Notes: a model not told the origin generated them from the letters alone. Positions 27,996 through 38,933 are shown, counted from the first letter of the stretch. The stretch: 64,000 bases of DNA from an uncultured Tateyamaria sp. (GCF_947497045.1 NZ_CANMEU010000002.1:248001-312000), one strand, 5' to 3'. A program made the numbers and translations.

Positions 27996-29582
27996 TTAGG
28001 GTGCGTCCTGGCGATGGGCGTGCAGATAGGCGACGAGGCTTTGCGTGGATCCATCCTTGCCGTCCGCGGACGCCGCGCCCTCGACCACGGGCTGCAAGGC
28101 TGTGGCCAGTTCCTTGCCCAGCTCGACCCCCCACTGGTCATAGGAATTCAGACCAAGAATGACGCCTTCCACAAACACCCGGTGTTCATACAGCGCGATG
28201 ATCTGGCCAAGCGTAAACGGGTCCAGCATGGGATAGATCAGCGTGGTCGAAGGCCGATTGCCTGCAAACACCCGGTGCGCTGCCTGGCGCTCCAACTCGG
28301 CCCCCTCAAACGATCCGGAAATTCTGGCGCGCGCCTCGTCCAGCGTGCGGCCACGTAGCAACGCCTCGGACTGGGCCAGACAATTGGCGACCAGCAGGTC
28401 GTGGTGATGGCGCAGATCGTCCTCATGCCCGTTGGCCGCCACCATGAACTCACACGGGATCACCGAGGTGCCCTGATGGATCAGCTGATAAAACGCGTGC
28501 TGCCCGTTTGTACCCGGCGCACCCCACACCACGGGGCCGCTGTCCACCGGCAAGGGCGCGCCATCCATGCCAACGGATTTGCCGTTGGACTCCATCTCAA
28601 GCTGTTGCATGTAGGCGGGCAATTGGCCAAGGCGCTGATCGTAGGGCAGCACTGCACGGGTCGCATGGCCACAGACCTGCCGATGCCAGATACCCACCAG
28701 CGCCAGCATCAGGGGCATGTTCTCGGCACCCTCGGCAGCACAGAAATGGCGATCCATGTCCTGCGCCCCGCGCAGAAAGGCCCGGAATGCCTCAGGGCCA
28801 ATGGCCAGCATGATGCTCAGACCGATCGGGCCCCAAAGCGAATAGCGCCCCCCCACCCAGTCCTCGAACCCAAAGACACGGTCTGCCGGAATGCCGAAAT
28901 CGGCCGTCTTTTCCATATTCGTCGACAGTGCGGCAAACTGCGCACCCGGATCGCCGCCGTGATCCTTCATCCATGCGCGTGCAGTGCGGGCATTGGTCAT
29001 CGTCTCGATTGTGGTGAAGGTTTTGGAGGCGACAATCACCAGCGTGGTCTTGGCATCAAGCCCGCGCAACGTATCCGCAATATGCGCCCCGTCCACGTTC
29101 GACACGAAATGACAGCGTGGCCCGTCGCGATAGGGTGACAAGGCCTGCACCGCCATGGCAGGGCCCAGATCGGACCCGCCAATGCCGATATTGACCACAT
29201 CCGTGATACCAGAGCCGCGCACGGTGTCCGCATAGACGCTCATGCGATCAAGGGTGGCGAGCACCTCCGGCATAACGTCGACACCGTCTACTTCGATCGC
29301 ATCGCCATCCAGATTGCGCAGGGCGGTGTGCAGGACGGCGCGCCCTTCGGTCTCGTTGATCCTGGCCCCTGAAAACATCGCATCACGGCGGGCGGCAACC
29401 TGACACCTGTCCGCCAACTCAAGCAGCAGCGCGCGGGTGTCGGCATCGATGTTGGTCTTGGAATAATCAAACCGCATGTGCTGGGTGCGCACCGAAAACG
29501 CATCGGCGCGGGCCCCATCAAACAAATCAAGGATCGCGCGATCCGCCACATCGGCCTGTTTGGCCTGTAATTCACTCCACAT
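27996..29582 (-). CDS. pgi: Glucose-6-phosphate isomerase
   Basis: A 528-residue cytosolic enzyme interconverting glucose-6-phosphate and fructose-6-phosphate. Family motifs are [13 protein letters not shown] (sugar-phosphate binding), [16 protein letters not shown] (signature 1) and [26 protein letters not shown] (signature 2 with the active-site lysine). Length is normal. The start is 3 nt after pgl, third gene of zwf-pgl-pgi. In this pathway setting it returns fructose-6-phosphate to glucose-6-phosphate for the Entner-Doudoroff route. Confidence 0.95.
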   Translation of the reverse strand: MWSELQAKQADVADRAILDLFDGARADAFSVRTQHMRFDYSKTNIDADTRALLLELADRCQVAARRDAMFSGARINETEGRAVLHTALRNLDGDAIEVDGVDVMPEVLATLDRMSVYADTVRGSGITDVVNIGIGGSDLGPAMAVQALSPYRDGPRCHFVSNVDGAHIADTLRGLDAKTTLVIVASKTFTTIETMTNARTARAWMKDHGGDPGAQFAALSTNMEKTADFGIPADRVFGFEDWVGGRYSLWGPIGLSIMLAIGPEAFRAFLRGAQDMDRHFCAAEGAENMPLMLALVGIWHRQVCGHATRAVLPYDQRLGQLPAYMQQLEMESNGKSVGMDGAPLPVDSGPVVWGAPGTNGQHAFYQLIHQGTSVIPCEFMVAANGHEDDLRHHHDLLVANCLAQSEALLRGRTLDEARARISGSFEGAELERQAAHRVFAGNRPSTTLIYPMLDPFTLGQIIALYEHRVFVEGVILGLNSYDQWGVELGKELATALQPVVEGAASADGKDGSTQSLVAYLHAHRQDAP

Positions 29583-29585
29583 GGT

Positions 29586-30254
29586 TCAATCCGCCCAATG
29601 CACAGTCAGGCCGCTCAGCACAGCCCGGATCGGGGCCTCACGGGGATCAAGGGATTGCGCGGCCTCCAAAGCGGCCCGCTTTTCGGAACCAAAGATCACA
29701 AGATGCTTGGCCAGCGCCCCCGCAAGGGCCGGGCCGGAAAACGAGATGCGCGGCTCCTGGCCTTCGACCGACACAGGCACCACCAAGGGCGCATCATCCG
29801 CCAGCATCGCATCCAGCCCTTCCGCGCCGGGAAACAGGGAGGCGGTGTGCATATCAGCGCCCATGCCCAGCAACAGGATGGAAATCGGCATCTTGACGTG
29901 CAGCTGATCCGACAGCGCCGCCGCTGCCGTCTCGGGGGTTTCACCGGGCTTATGAAAGGGGATGAACTGCGCTTGCGCTGCCCGTTCGATCAACAAACGC
30001 TCTTTGATCAGTCTGGCGTTTGAGCGGTCGTGATCATCGGGCACCCATCGCTCATCGCTCAGCATGACATGCACCCGGTCCCAATCCAGATGCGCCGCAC
30101 ACAGGCTGTCAAAGATCGGCCCCGGCGTTGTCCCCCCCGGCACCACAAACGAGGCCCAGGGATGCACCAGCAAAGAATTCTTCAACTCACTCGCCAGAGT
30201 ATCGGCCAGACCCATGGCCAGAATTTCGCGGTCGGGATATTCGATCAGTTTCAT
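29586..30254 (-). CDS. pgl: 6-Phosphogluconolactonase
   Basis: A 222-residue DevB-type lactonase hydrolysing 6-phosphogluconolactone to 6-phosphogluconate. Motifs: FVVPGGTTPGPIFDSL near the N-terminus, VHVMLSDERWVPDDHDRSNARLIKE in the middle, ILLLGMGADMHTASLFPGA with the catalytic histidine region. The start overlaps the zwf stop by 4 nt and pgi follows 3 nt later, so translation is coupled. Confidence 0.93.
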   Translation of the reverse strand: MKLIEYPDREILAMGLADTLASELKNSLLVHPWASFVVPGGTTPGPIFDSLCAAHLDWDRVHVMLSDERWVPDDHDRSNARLIKERLLIERAAQAQFIPFHKPGETPETAAAALSDQLHVKMPISILLLGMGADMHTASLFPGAEGLDAMLADDAPLVVPVSVEGQEPRISFSGPALAGALAKHLVIFGSEKRAALEAAQSLDPREAPIRAVLSGLTVHWAD

Positions 30255-31702
30255 GGGGACACCTTACGCCAGACACGGGTATCGCGGGCCAGCAATTGGA
30301 CCGCATCCACCGGTCCTTCACTGCCGCTTTCGTAGATTTTGGGCACATCACCGCGCGCGTCCCAACCGTTGATGATCGGATCGGTCCAGGCCCAGGCGGC
30401 CTCGACCTCGTCGCCGCGCATGAACAGGGTCTGGTTGCCCCGGATCACATCCATGATGAGGCGTTCATAAGCATCCGGCGGATCTGCGGCATCCGCCCCA
30501 AGAGCCTGGGCAAAGGACATATCAAGGGGCACATTGATCAGGCGCATGCCCCCCGGCCCCGGCTCCTTGATGGTCACGCCCAACTCGATCCCCTCATTGG
30601 GTTGCAGACGAATCGAGAGTTCGTTGCGATGATCGCCCCCATCCCCAAAGATCGAGTGGTTGAGTTCCTTGAACACGATGGTGATTTCGCTGCTGCGCGC
30701 CTTGAGTCGTTTGCCGGTGCGCAGATAAAACGGGGTACCCGCCCACCGCCAGTTCGAAATCCCCAGCTTCATCGCGATATAGCTTTCGGTGCGCGAGCGC
30801 GGATCGCCAACGCCCTCACGATAACTCATCTCGTCCTCGGTCGCGTCATACTGTCCACGCACGATATGGTGCGGCTCAACCGGGTCAAGGGCACGGATGA
30901 CCTTGAGTTTCTCATCACGTACCGCATCAGGGTCGAATTTGGAGGGGGGTTCCATCGCAATCAGACACAACAATTGCATCAGATGGTTCTGTACCATGTC
31001 GCGCATCGCGCCAGACTTGTCATAATACTCACCACGCCCGCCCACACCGACCGTTTCCGCCACCGTGATCTGGATGTGGTCCACATACTGCGAATTCCAC
31101 AGCGGTTCGAACAGCATGTTGCCAAAGCGGACGGCCATGAGGTTTTGTACCGTCTCTTTGCCAAGATAATGGTCAATCCGGTAAATCTGACCTTCGTCAA
31201 AATAGGCGGCCAGATCGCGGTTCAGCGCACGCGCACTCTCCAGATCACGGCCAAAGGGTTTTTCGACAACGATGCGGCTGCTGTCATCGGTCAGGCCATG
31301 CTGGTTCAGCCGCTCGGCCAGATCCCCAAACAAGCCAGGCGCGACCGAGAAATAAAACGCACGCACCACGTCCGGACGCATCAGCTCGGCCATCTCGCGC
31401 CAGCCTTTTTCACCGCGCGCATCAATGGACACGAACGCCATGCGCTCAAGAAACCCCTCAAGCGTGCCGTCTTCGCAGCTGCGCTGCCCGCCAAATTCAC
31501 GCACCGCCTCGGCAACAAAACTGCGATATCCCGCGTTGTCCATGTCACCGCGTGCCGCGCCGATCACACGCGAATTTTCAGGCATCTGACCGGCGCAATA
31601 GCGGCGGAACAGGCCCGGCAAGATCTTGCGACGTGCCAGGTCGCCCGTGCCCCCAAAGATAACCAGGTCAAAAGGTTCGACCGGAATGACGCGCGACACC
31701 AT
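30251..31702 (-). CDS. zwf: Glucose-6-phosphate 1-dehydrogenase
   Basis: A 483-residue NADP-linked enzyme making 6-phosphogluconolactone. The dinucleotide fold opens with DLVIFGGTGDLARRKI, the active-site motif is RIDHYLGKE, followed by NLMAVRFGN. I start at ATG 31702 (MVSRVIPVEP) because GAGGAG lies 8 nt upstream and the family begins here; the longer frame reads through the promoter. It is first of zwf-pgl-pgi. The promoter just upstream is covered by an 18-bp perfect palindrome, so the operon is probably repressed. Confidence 0.94.
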   Translation of the reverse strand: MVSRVIPVEPFDLVIFGGTGDLARRKILPGLFRRYCAGQMPENSRVIGAARGDMDNAGYRSFVAEAVREFGGQRSCEDGTLEGFLERMAFVSIDARGEKGWREMAELMRPDVVRAFYFSVAPGLFGDLAERLNQHGLTDDSSRIVVEKPFGRDLESARALNRDLAAYFDEGQIYRIDHYLGKETVQNLMAVRFGNMLFEPLWNSQYVDHIQITVAETVGVGGRGEYYDKSGAMRDMVQNHLMQLLCLIAMEPPSKFDPDAVRDEKLKVIRALDPVEPHHIVRGQYDATEDEMSYREGVGDPRSRTESYIAMKLGISNWRWAGTPFYLRTGKRLKARSSEITIVFKELNHSIFGDGGDHRNELSIRLQPNEGIELGVTIKEPGPGGMRLINVPLDMSFAQALGADAADPPDAYERLIMDVIRGNQTLFMRGDEVEAAWAWTDPIINGWDARGDVPKIYESGSEGPVDAVQLLARDTRVWRKVSP

Positions 31703-31718
31703 GGCAAGTGCTCCTCGA

Positions 31719-31736
31719 TATGTTTGCGCAAACATA
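31719..31736 (-). promoter_or_regulatory. 18-bp perfect palindrome, probable repressor operator
   Basis: The sequence TATGTTTGCGCAAACATA is a perfect inverted repeat centred on CG. It resembles LacI/GalR-family operators, which have a central CG flanked by T-rich/A-rich half-sites. It overlaps the proposed -10 box of zwf and ends 16 nt before the start codon, just ahead of the ribosome site. Repressor binding here would block transcription of zwf-pgl-pgi. The regulator gene is not in the window. Confidence 0.7.
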
Positions 31737-31759
31737 AACAGTTTCAAACGGATACTCAA
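31731..31759 (-). promoter_or_regulatory. Candidate zwf promoter
   Basis: On the minus strand TTGAGT (31759-31754), a 17-nt spacer and TATGTT (31736-31731) form a sigma-70-type promoter with four matches in each box. Its -10 lies inside the palindrome. The start point would fall about 20-25 nt upstream of the zwf ATG. Confidence 0.5.
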
Positions 31760-31910
31760 CGCAGGAAAGCGCCCGCGACGGTGGCTTCTGGCACTGTTTA
31801 TCACAAAGGCGTCAAACCGGAATAGATGCTCTTTCTATCAAAGACTTGCGGCTTTAGGTCTAGTCACGGCACAAGGCCTTTGCACGCCGACAACAAACGG
31901 AATTCCCTCG

Positions 31911-32852
31911 ATGAAAGACCTCGCAAATCTGGGCAAGTTTCAGGACCCTGATGTCACCGCCAAGGGCGAGGCCCGCGCGCGTGTGGCTCTCTCAAACCCC
32001 GAGACGCTGTGGTTCAACACCGGCACCCTGTGCAACATCGCCTGCACAAACTGCTATATCGAAAGCTCGCCCACGAACGATGCGCTGGTGTACATCACGG
32101 CTGACGAGGTGTCGGACTACCTTGACCAGCTTGAGGCGCGCCAGTGGAACGTGCGCGAAATCGCGTTTACCGGCGGCGAGCCCTTTATGAACCCCGCATT
32201 CCTCGACATGCTCGGGCGTAGCCTTGTGCGCGGCTATGACGTGCTGGTTTTGACCAATGCCATGGCCCCGATGATGCGCCCAAAGATCAAGGAGGGGTTG
32301 ACCGAACTGGTCGCGACATATGGTGACAAGCTGACCTTCCGCATCAGCGTCGATCACCATGCCGCCCACATTCACGACGCCGAACGCGGTGTCGGCACGT
32401 TTGAAAAGACGCTTGCGGGCATCAACTGGCTGTCCTCCATCGGGGCGCGGCTGGCCGTGGCGGGGCGCATTGAAATGGCCGAAAGCGAGGGCGAGGCGCG
32501 TGATGGATATGCCGCCCTCTATGCCGCACATGGCTGGAACATCGACGCGTTCAATCCGGGCGCAACCGTTCTGTTTCCCGAGATGGACGCACAGGTCGAA
32601 GTGCCTGAAATTACAACGCAATGCTGGTCGATCCTGAACAAACACCCCGAGGCGGTCATGTGCTCGTCCTCACGCATGGTGGTCAAACGCAAAGGGGCGG
32701 TCGCACCTGCGGTTCTGGCCTGCACGCTGCTGCCCTATGATCCGCAATTCGAACTGGGTACAACCCTGCAAGAGGCAGAGCGTGACGTGGCGCTGAACCA
32801 CCCTCACTGCGCCAAATTCTGTGTGCTGGGCGGGGCGTCCTGCTCGGCCTGA
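31911..32852 (+). CDS. Radical SAM protein with SPASM-like cysteine-rich C-terminus
   Basis: A 313-residue radical S-adenosylmethionine enzyme. The 4Fe-4S motif is C41-x3-C45-x2-C48 (CNIACTNC), followed by FTGGEPFMNP for SAM binding and a typical (beta-alpha) barrel. The last 100 residues add cysteines in TQCW, VMCSS, LACT and HCAKFCVLGGASC, a spacing like SPASM or twitch auxiliary-cluster domains found in peptide- and protein-modifying enzymes. The start is ATG 31911; a longer upstream frame lacks family sequence. It stands alone, divergent from zwf and upstream of gyrA, with no obvious precursor peptide next to it. Substrate unknown. Confidence 0.82.
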   Translation: MKDLANLGKFQDPDVTAKGEARARVALSNPETLWFNTGTLCNIACTNCYIESSPTNDALVYITADEVSDYLDQLEARQWNVREIAFTGGEPFMNPAFLDMLGRSLVRGYDVLVLTNAMAPMMRPKIKEGLTELVATYGDKLTFRISVDHHAAHIHDAERGVGTFEKTLAGINWLSSIGARLAVAGRIEMAESEGEARDGYAALYAAHGWNIDAFNPGATVLFPEMDAQVEVPEITTQCWSILNKHPEAVMCSSSRMVVKRKGAVAPAVLACTLLPYDPQFELGTTLQEAERDVALNHPHCAKFCVLGGASCSA

Positions 32853-32855
32853 TCG

Positions 32856-32880
32856 CGGCCCGTTTCAGCAAACGGCCTTT
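32856..32880 (+). terminator. Terminator-like hairpin after radical SAM gene
   Basis: GGCCCGTTT-CAGC-AAACGGCC followed by TTT: a stem of about eight pairs with one bulged base, starting 3 nt after the stop codon. The short U tract makes it a moderate candidate. Confidence 0.5.
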
Positions 32881-33015
32881 GGAATGTCGTGCGCCGCAGG
32901 GCGCGCCTTCGGATCGCGGCGACCTGGATCCACCAACAGGCATTGCACCTCATATGCTGTATCTGCTAGGGTGAACCGCAAGATATAGACCCCACATATA
33001 AACGGGCTGCCCCAC

Positions 33016-35760
33016 GTGAACGACACGCCACAACCCCCTGAAAATGATGATGAAATACTGCCCGAACGCCCCGAATATACGGGGCCCACGGTTTCCATCG
33101 AGCATGAGATGCGCACGTCCTATCTGGACTATGCGATGTCCGTCATCGTCAGCCGTGCCATTCCGGACCTGCGCGACGGTCTGAAACCGGTGCATCGGCG
33201 CATTCTTTATGCCATGCACGAGACGGGGAACACACACGACAAATCCTACCGCAAGTCGGCCCGCCCCGTGGGTGACGTGATGGGGAAATACCACCCCCAT
33301 GGCGACTCTGCGATCTATGACGCGCTGGTGCGCATGGCGCAGGATTTCTCGATGTCGCTGCCGCTGCTCGACGGTCAGGGCAACTTTGGTTCCATGGACG
33401 GCGATAACCCTGCCGCCATGCGCTATACCGAGGTGCGCATGGATAAGCCTGCCGCCTTCGTGCTGGCCGATATCGACAAGGACACCGTCGATTTTCAGGA
33501 CAATTACGACGGCAAAGATCGCGAACCCACCGTCCTGCCCGCCCGTTTTCCGAACATGCTGGTCAATGGCGCAGGCGGCATCGCGGTCGGCATGGCCACC
33601 AACATCCCGCCCCATAACTTAGGCGAAGTGGTCGATGCCTGCCTTGCCCTGATCGAAGACCCGGACCTGAGCAGTGAGCAACTGATTGATTACGTGCCCG
33701 GCCCCGACTTTCCCACAGGTGGCATCATGTTGGGCCGCACAGGCGCGCGCAAAGCCTATCTTGAGGGGCGCGGCTCGGTCATTGTGCGCTCAAAAACACG
33801 GGTCGAGGAGATTAGGAAAGACCGCTACGCCATTGTTATTGATGAGATTCCCTATCAGGTGAACAAGGCCACCATGATCGAGCGGATCGCCGAAGCGGCC
33901 CGCGACAAAAAGATTGACGGCATCGCCCATGTGCAGGACGAATCCGACCGCAACGGCGTGCGCGTGGTGGTCGAACTCAAGCGTGATGCGACCGCCGAAG
34001 TGGTGCTGAACCAACTTTTCCGTTTCACGCCGATGCAGGTCTATTTCGGCTGCAACATGCTGGCCCTGAATGGTGGGCGCCCCGAACAACTGACACTGCG
34101 CCGTTTTCTCACCAGTTTCATAGACTTCCGCGAGGAAGTTGTTGCACGCCGCACCGCGTTCGAGTTGCGCAAAGCCCGTGAGCGCAGCCATATCCTCTGC
34201 GGTCTGGCGGTTGCGGTCACCAATATCGACGAGGTGGTGGCCACCATCCGTCAATCCGCCGACGCCGCCGAGGCGCGCAGCCGTCTGATGGAACGCCGCT
34301 GGCCCGCGGAATCGATCCTGCCCTATATCGCGCTGATCGACGATCCGACCCACACCGCGAACGAGGACGGCACCTATAACCTGTCCGAGACCCAGGCCCG
34401 CGCGATCCTCGAACTGCGCCTGCAACGCCTGACCCAGATCGGGGTCAAGGAAGTCACTGACGAACTTGAAGAGCTGGCAGGTAAGATCAAGGAATACCTC
34501 GAAATTCTGGGCTCGCGTGAACGCATTATGGGCATTATCGCCGCCGAGCTGACCGAGACGCGTGAGCTTTTCGCCGTCCCCCGCCGCACCGAGATCGTCG
34601 ACTGGTCTGGCGACATGGAAGACGAGGACCTGATCGAGCGCGAGGACATGGTCGTGACCGTCACCTCGGGCGGCTACATCAAGCGGACTCCGTTGGCTGA
34701 TTTCCGCAGCCAAAAACGCGGCGGCAAAGGTGTGTCCGGCATGCAGACCAAGGAAGAGGACGTGATCACCACCCTCTTCGTGGCCAATACCCACACCCAA
34801 CTGCTGTTCTTCACCACCGACGGGATGGTCTACAAGCTCAAGACGTGGCGCTTGCCGCAAGGCGGTCGCACCTCCAAAGGCAAGGCGATCATCAACATTC
34901 TGCCGATCCCCCAAGGGGTCAGCATCGCCGCCATCATGCCGGTGGACCGCGACGAAAAGGAATGGGATGACTTGCAGGTGGTCTTTGCGACCTCGGCAGG
35001 CACGGTGCGGCGCAACAAGCTGTCGGACTTCACCAACGTCATGCGCAATGGCAAGATCGCGATGAAGTTCGAGGACGAGCACGCCAACACCACCCTGATC
35101 AATGCCCGTATCGCCAGCCACGATGATGACGTGATGCTGGTCACAAATTCGGGCCGCGCGATCCGCTTCCCGGCAACGGATGTACGTGTGTTCAACTCGC
35201 GCAGCTCGGTTGGGGTGCGCGGGATCAAGCTGAACGGGGCCGACAAGGTCGTGTCCATGTCGATCATCCGCCACTTTGACGCCACCAGCGACGAACGGGC
35301 CGCGTATCTGAAAATGCGCAGGGCTGTCGCAGGCTTGGCCGACGATGTTGATGTATCGGATGAAGAGGAAACCGACGCCAACGCTACCATCGACCAGACC
35401 CGCTATGCCGAGATGTCGGCGTCCGAAAACCTGATCCTGACGATCACGGCCAAGGGCGCAGGCAAGCTGTCATCGAGCCACGACTACCCTGTGCGCGGAC
35501 GCGGCGGGCTTGGCGTCACGGCAATGGACAAGGCAATGCGCGGCGGTCAGATCGTCGCCTCCTTCCCGGTCGAGATGGATGACCAGATCATGCTTGCCAC
35601 CTCCAAGGGGCAGTCAATCCGGGTGCCCATCGAGGGCATCAGCTTCCGCTCGCGCAGCGCGGGTGGGGTCAAGGTATTCGACACCGGGAAGAACGAAGAG
35701 GTCGTGAGCGTCGCCTGGATCGCGGATCAGGGCGACGAAGAGGACGCGGCCGAGGGCTGA
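33016..35760 (+). CDS. gyrA: DNA gyrase subunit A
   Basis: A 914-residue type II topoisomerase subunit that cuts and rejoins DNA. It starts at GTG 33016. The breakage-reunion domain has [10 protein letters not shown] with Ser98 and Asp102 (equivalents of E. coli Ser83/Asp87, both the quinolone-sensitive residues) and the catalytic Tyr137 in AAMRYTE. The GyrA box is QKRGGKG (566-572) at the start of the C-terminal DNA-wrapping beta-pinwheel. An acidic insert ([13 protein letters not shown], about 775-790) separates late blades. The stop abuts the convergent exported-protein pseudogene with no spacer. Confidence 0.97.
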   Translation: MNDTPQPPENDDEILPERPEYTGPTVSIEHEMRTSYLDYAMSVIVSRAIPDLRDGLKPVHRRILYAMHETGNTHDKSYRKSARPVGDVMGKYHPHGDSAIYDALVRMAQDFSMSLPLLDGQGNFGSMDGDNPAAMRYTEVRMDKPAAFVLADIDKDTVDFQDNYDGKDREPTVLPARFPNMLVNGAGGIAVGMATNIPPHNLGEVVDACLALIEDPDLSSEQLIDYVPGPDFPTGGIMLGRTGARKAYLEGRGSVIVRSKTRVEEIRKDRYAIVIDEIPYQVNKATMIERIAEAARDKKIDGIAHVQDESDRNGVRVVVELKRDATAEVVLNQLFRFTPMQVYFGCNMLALNGGRPEQLTLRRFLTSFIDFREEVVARRTAFELRKARERSHILCGLAVAVTNIDEVVATIRQSADAAEARSRLMERRWPAESILPYIALIDDPTHTANEDGTYNLSETQARAILELRLQRLTQIGVKEVTDELEELAGKIKEYLEILGSRERIMGIIAAELTETRELFAVPRRTEIVDWSGDMEDEDLIEREDMVVTVTSGGYIKRTPLADFRSQKRGGKGVSGMQTKEEDVITTLFVANTHTQLLFFTTDGMVYKLKTWRLPQGGRTSKGKAIINILPIPQGVSIAAIMPVDRDEKEWDDLQVVFATSAGTVRRNKLSDFTNVMRNGKIAMKFEDEHANTTLINARIASHDDDVMLVTNSGRAIRFPATDVRVFNSRSSVGVRGIKLNGADKVVSMSIIRHFDATSDERAAYLKMRRAVAGLADDVDVSDEEETDANATIDQTRYAEMSASENLILTITAKGAGKLSSSHDYPVRGRGGLGVTAMDKAMRGGQIVASFPVEMDDQIMLATSKGQSIRVPIEGISFRSRSAGGVKVFDTGKNEEVVSVAWIADQGDEEDAAEG

Positions 35761-37367
35761 TTACTCCCAACCGATAATCGCCTGGCGCACGGGCACCGGA
35801 AAGTACATCAAATCCACCGGGTCCGCGCTCACGATCCTTTTGCACTGAGGCGTCGCGCGTGCTTCGTCCAGCATCGCGGCCACTCTCTCCTCATCATAGG
35901 ACGGACCCGCCGGGCACAAGTGTTGCACCCGGTCGTCTTTCGGGCAGATGGCCTGGCGCAGCAGGTAGGCGCGCAAGGTCGGGCACAACACGTGGCTCGC
36001 ATAATTGATCTCGCCGATCTGATCCCACGTCTCTTGCAGGTCTTCGTGATCGCGGAAGGCGTAGAATTCGGCCTGCCCCTCTTTGTGTCCCAGATACATA
36101 TCCAACATGATGCTGGGCCTGTCGGCGTAAGCGATCGCGTTCTCAAAAGCGGCCTCGACCTCGAAGATGTAGCGATTGTCATCCGCATAACTCATCTGGA
36201 TGGCATAGTCCGCACAAGCCGAACCCGCCAATGGGGTCAGGATCAGACGGCGGCCCATAAATTCCAACAGTTGCAGTTGCCTGCCGAGTTCCCGCGCCCG
36301 CTCTTCTGCAAGGTCGCGCACTTCCGGTTTCTTGTCCACGACGCGCACGCCGACATTCGAGTCATGCACAACCTCGAAATCGGGCTGAAAGGCGACGCCT
36401 TGGACGATATGCATCAGCTTGGCATTGTAGGGATCCTTCTCCAGAAACACCTCGGCCTCGGCCAGATGCGCCTTCTTGAACCGCCGCGTGATTGCGTGGC
36501 GGCTGTGCACGTGGCTGATCTTTTGCGAAAACCGTCCGGCGATGTCGAACATCTGCATGAACTGGTACACGTCGCCGTCAAATGTCAGCAGCGTCTCTTC
36601 GAGCCAGTCCACTTGTGCGGTCGTCAGCCGCGCCGCTGGATAGGCGTTCACCAAGGCATGGGCCCGCGCGATGACCAGTGTCAGGTCATCCGGGTCGTAA
36701 CCGGGCCTGACCGCGTAATCGACCCCATACCCTGTACCATAATAAGCCTGTGTATAGATTTCGCATTTGGCGGTGATATCGTGTTTGACCAAAGGCCCGT
36801 ATATCTTGCACAGCGCCGAGAGGACCTCGTCTCCGCGCCGCCCGAGCAATGGCATGGCGCGCAGCAACGATCCCCAATTCGGATCGCGCATCATCACGGT
36901 ATGCAGTTCCTGCGCCGGATCTCCGATGCGGGGATCATGGGGGAACATGCGCAGGACCGCATCCGATACCGGGATCAGTGTCGGTTTGACCGCCCGTGCG
37001 CGCAGGGCGTGATCCACGGCGGCATTGCGCATCGTAATCAGCCGGTCCGCCTCACCTTGGTTGTCGAGCTATTCGATCTGATAGGCCTCGTGCCAGATGC
37101 TCCAGGCGCGCGCGATCTGGGCATTCGCGTTGTCAGGAGCACGCTCGGCCCAATTGCGCACAAAACGTGCGGTCTGTGGGTGCGTCCGTGACAGGGTGAT
37201 AAACAGATCGCGGATGCCATCGGCGCTGAGCGTGCCTTGACCGACGGCCTCGTGCGCCTCGTTCAGAAACGCATCCACACTGGCCCGATCAAGGTGTCAT
37301 GGTCAAAATCTTCGGCCACCGCAGGCGTCACCGCCAATACCAGCCCTATGATCAGCGCGCGCAGCAT
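35761..37367 (-). pseudogene. Disrupted exported protein of unknown function
   Basis: A signal peptide MLRALIIGLVLAVTPAVA begins at ATG 37367, preceded by AAAGGGG. Its frame ends after about 35 codons. The continuation (DRASVDAFLNEAHEAV...) lies in the next frame, so a one-base loss near 37290 is likely. That frame then meets an in-frame TAG at 37069-37071, between WHEAYQIE and LDNQGEADRL, and runs on for about 435 more codons to 35761. Joined together, the pieces make one exported protein of about 535 residues with helical, TPR-like N-terminal character. The remaining 423-codon stretch from ATG 37032 has no ribosome site nearby. I do not recognise the family. A translated fragment or a sequencing error cannot be excluded. 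Confidence 0.7.
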
Positions 37368-37456
37368 ATCCCGCCCCTTTCACAACCTCAGATTGGATCA
37401 GGGGTACGCGGTGGATATATGCTTGGCAGGGTGAAACCGCGCCGAAATTGTGACGG

Positions 37457-38932
37457 TCAGAGCCCGTAGATGTCGCCAAACTTCGCCTCAAGATAGGCCA
37501 GCAGCGGCGCAGGCCCCGGTGCCATTCCGCTGGCCCGCTCGATCACCTCACGCGGCGCATAAAGTCCGCCATGGGTCTGAAGACTATCGCGCAACCAGCC
37601 TGTCGCCGCCGAGGTGTTCCCCTGCCCCAACTGCGCGTCGAGATTGGGCAGCGCCGCCCGCATCGCCTCGTTCAGGCAACCCGCATAGACATTGCCAAGC
37701 GAGTATGTCGGGAAATATCCGAACAGCCCCACGGACCAGTGCACATCCTGCAACACCCCGTTCGAGGGTTTGTCGACCGCGTATCCGAAATCCGCCTTGA
37801 ACCGGTCATTCCAGGCCGCCTCGAGATCACCGACCTGCAAGTCGCCCGTCATCAGCGCGCGTTCCAGATCAAAGCGCAGCAGCACATGCAGATTATACTG
37901 CACCTCATCCGCTTCGGTGCGGATATAGCCGTCGCTGACCCGGTTGACCGTGGCATAGAACGCGTCCTCACCGTCGATCCCGAAATCGCCGAACGCATCA
38001 CGCATCTGCCCATAAAGCCAGCCGGTAAACGCCCGGCTGCGCCCGATCTGGTTCTCGTAGATGCGGCTTTGGCTTTCGTGCACGCCCATCGACACGCCGG
38101 CCCCAAGCGGGGTCAGCAGATAGGCCGCATCGATGTTCTGTTCATAGCAGGCATGCCCGACCTCGTGGATCGTCGAATAAAAACAATTGAAGGGATCGGT
38201 CGGATTGGTGCGCGTGGTGATGCGCACATCAAGGCCCGAGCCGGACGAGAACGGATGCACCGCCTTGTCGATCCGCCCGTGATGGGTGTCATAGCCGAAG
38301 GTCTGGGCCAGCAGCGCGCTCAGTTTCAACTGCGCCGCTTCGTCAAATGTGCCGGACACAGTCTGGGGTGCGGGTTGATCCAGAATCGCAGCCCGCAAGG
38401 CGGTCAAGGCGGGGCGCAGCGCCCCGAACATCGCATCCAGATCCGCCGCCGTGGTGCCCGGTTCGTAATCGGCGAGCATGGCATCGTAGATGTCGCCCCC
38501 CGCCGCCAGCGCAGACCCTTCTTGGCGCTTGAGGTCCACGACCTCTGCCAGCACAGGCAGGAAAGCGGCCACATCATCAGCGGCCCGCGCCTCGGCCCAT
38601 TTCCCTTGGGCGGTCGAGGTGACCCGCGCCAGCGTCGCGGCCAGATCGGCAGGCACCTTCATGGCGCGCTCAAAGCTGCGTTTGATCTCGCGCACATTGG
38701 CCGCCCCCACCGGGTCAAGGGCGCTGACGTCAATCGCCGCCAACCACTCGCCCACACGCGGATCGGTGCGGCGGGCTTGCAGCACACCCTCCATCGCCGC
38801 CATCTCTTCGGCGCGTTGGGGCGCGGCCCCGCGCGGCATGATCGTTTCCTGATCCCAGCCCAGGCGACCCGCAACTTGGGACAAGGCTTGGGTATCATGG
38901 CTGAAGGCCATCAAATCGTCATAGGCGGTCAT
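37457..38932 (-). CDS. Carboxypeptidase Taq (M32 metallopeptidase)
   Basis: A 491-residue zinc carboxypeptidase, normal family length of about 500. The zinc motif HEVGH lies in FYSTIHEVGHACYEQ, with the downstream glutamate region GVHESQSRIYENQIGRS and the family motif DVRITTRTNPTDPFN just before it. No signal peptide: cytosolic peptide turnover. I chose ATG 38932, 1 nt after the COX15 stop, with GGGGGAG at suitable spacing, over GTG 38941, which overlaps that stop. Confidence 0.92.
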   Translation of the reverse strand: MTAYDDLMAFSHDTQALSQVAGRLGWDQETIMPRGAAPQRAEEMAAMEGVLQARRTDPRVGEWLAAIDVSALDPVGAANVREIKRSFERAMKVPADLAATLARVTSTAQGKWAEARAADDVAAFLPVLAEVVDLKRQEGSALAAGGDIYDAMLADYEPGTTAADLDAMFGALRPALTALRAAILDQPAPQTVSGTFDEAAQLKLSALLAQTFGYDTHHGRIDKAVHPFSSGSGLDVRITTRTNPTDPFNCFYSTIHEVGHACYEQNIDAAYLLTPLGAGVSMGVHESQSRIYENQIGRSRAFTGWLYGQMRDAFGDFGIDGEDAFYATVNRVSDGYIRTEADEVQYNLHVLLRFDLERALMTGDLQVGDLEAAWNDRFKADFGYAVDKPSNGVLQDVHWSVGLFGYFPTYSLGNVYAGCLNEAMRAALPNLDAQLGQGNTSAATGWLRDSLQTHGGLYAPREVIERASGMAPGPAPLLAYLEAKFGDIYGL

Positions 38933-38933
38933 C

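Noticed and set aside
31626-31910. Longer N-terminus of the radical SAM protein
   Set aside because: It would overlap the start and promoter of zwf and has no family sequence.
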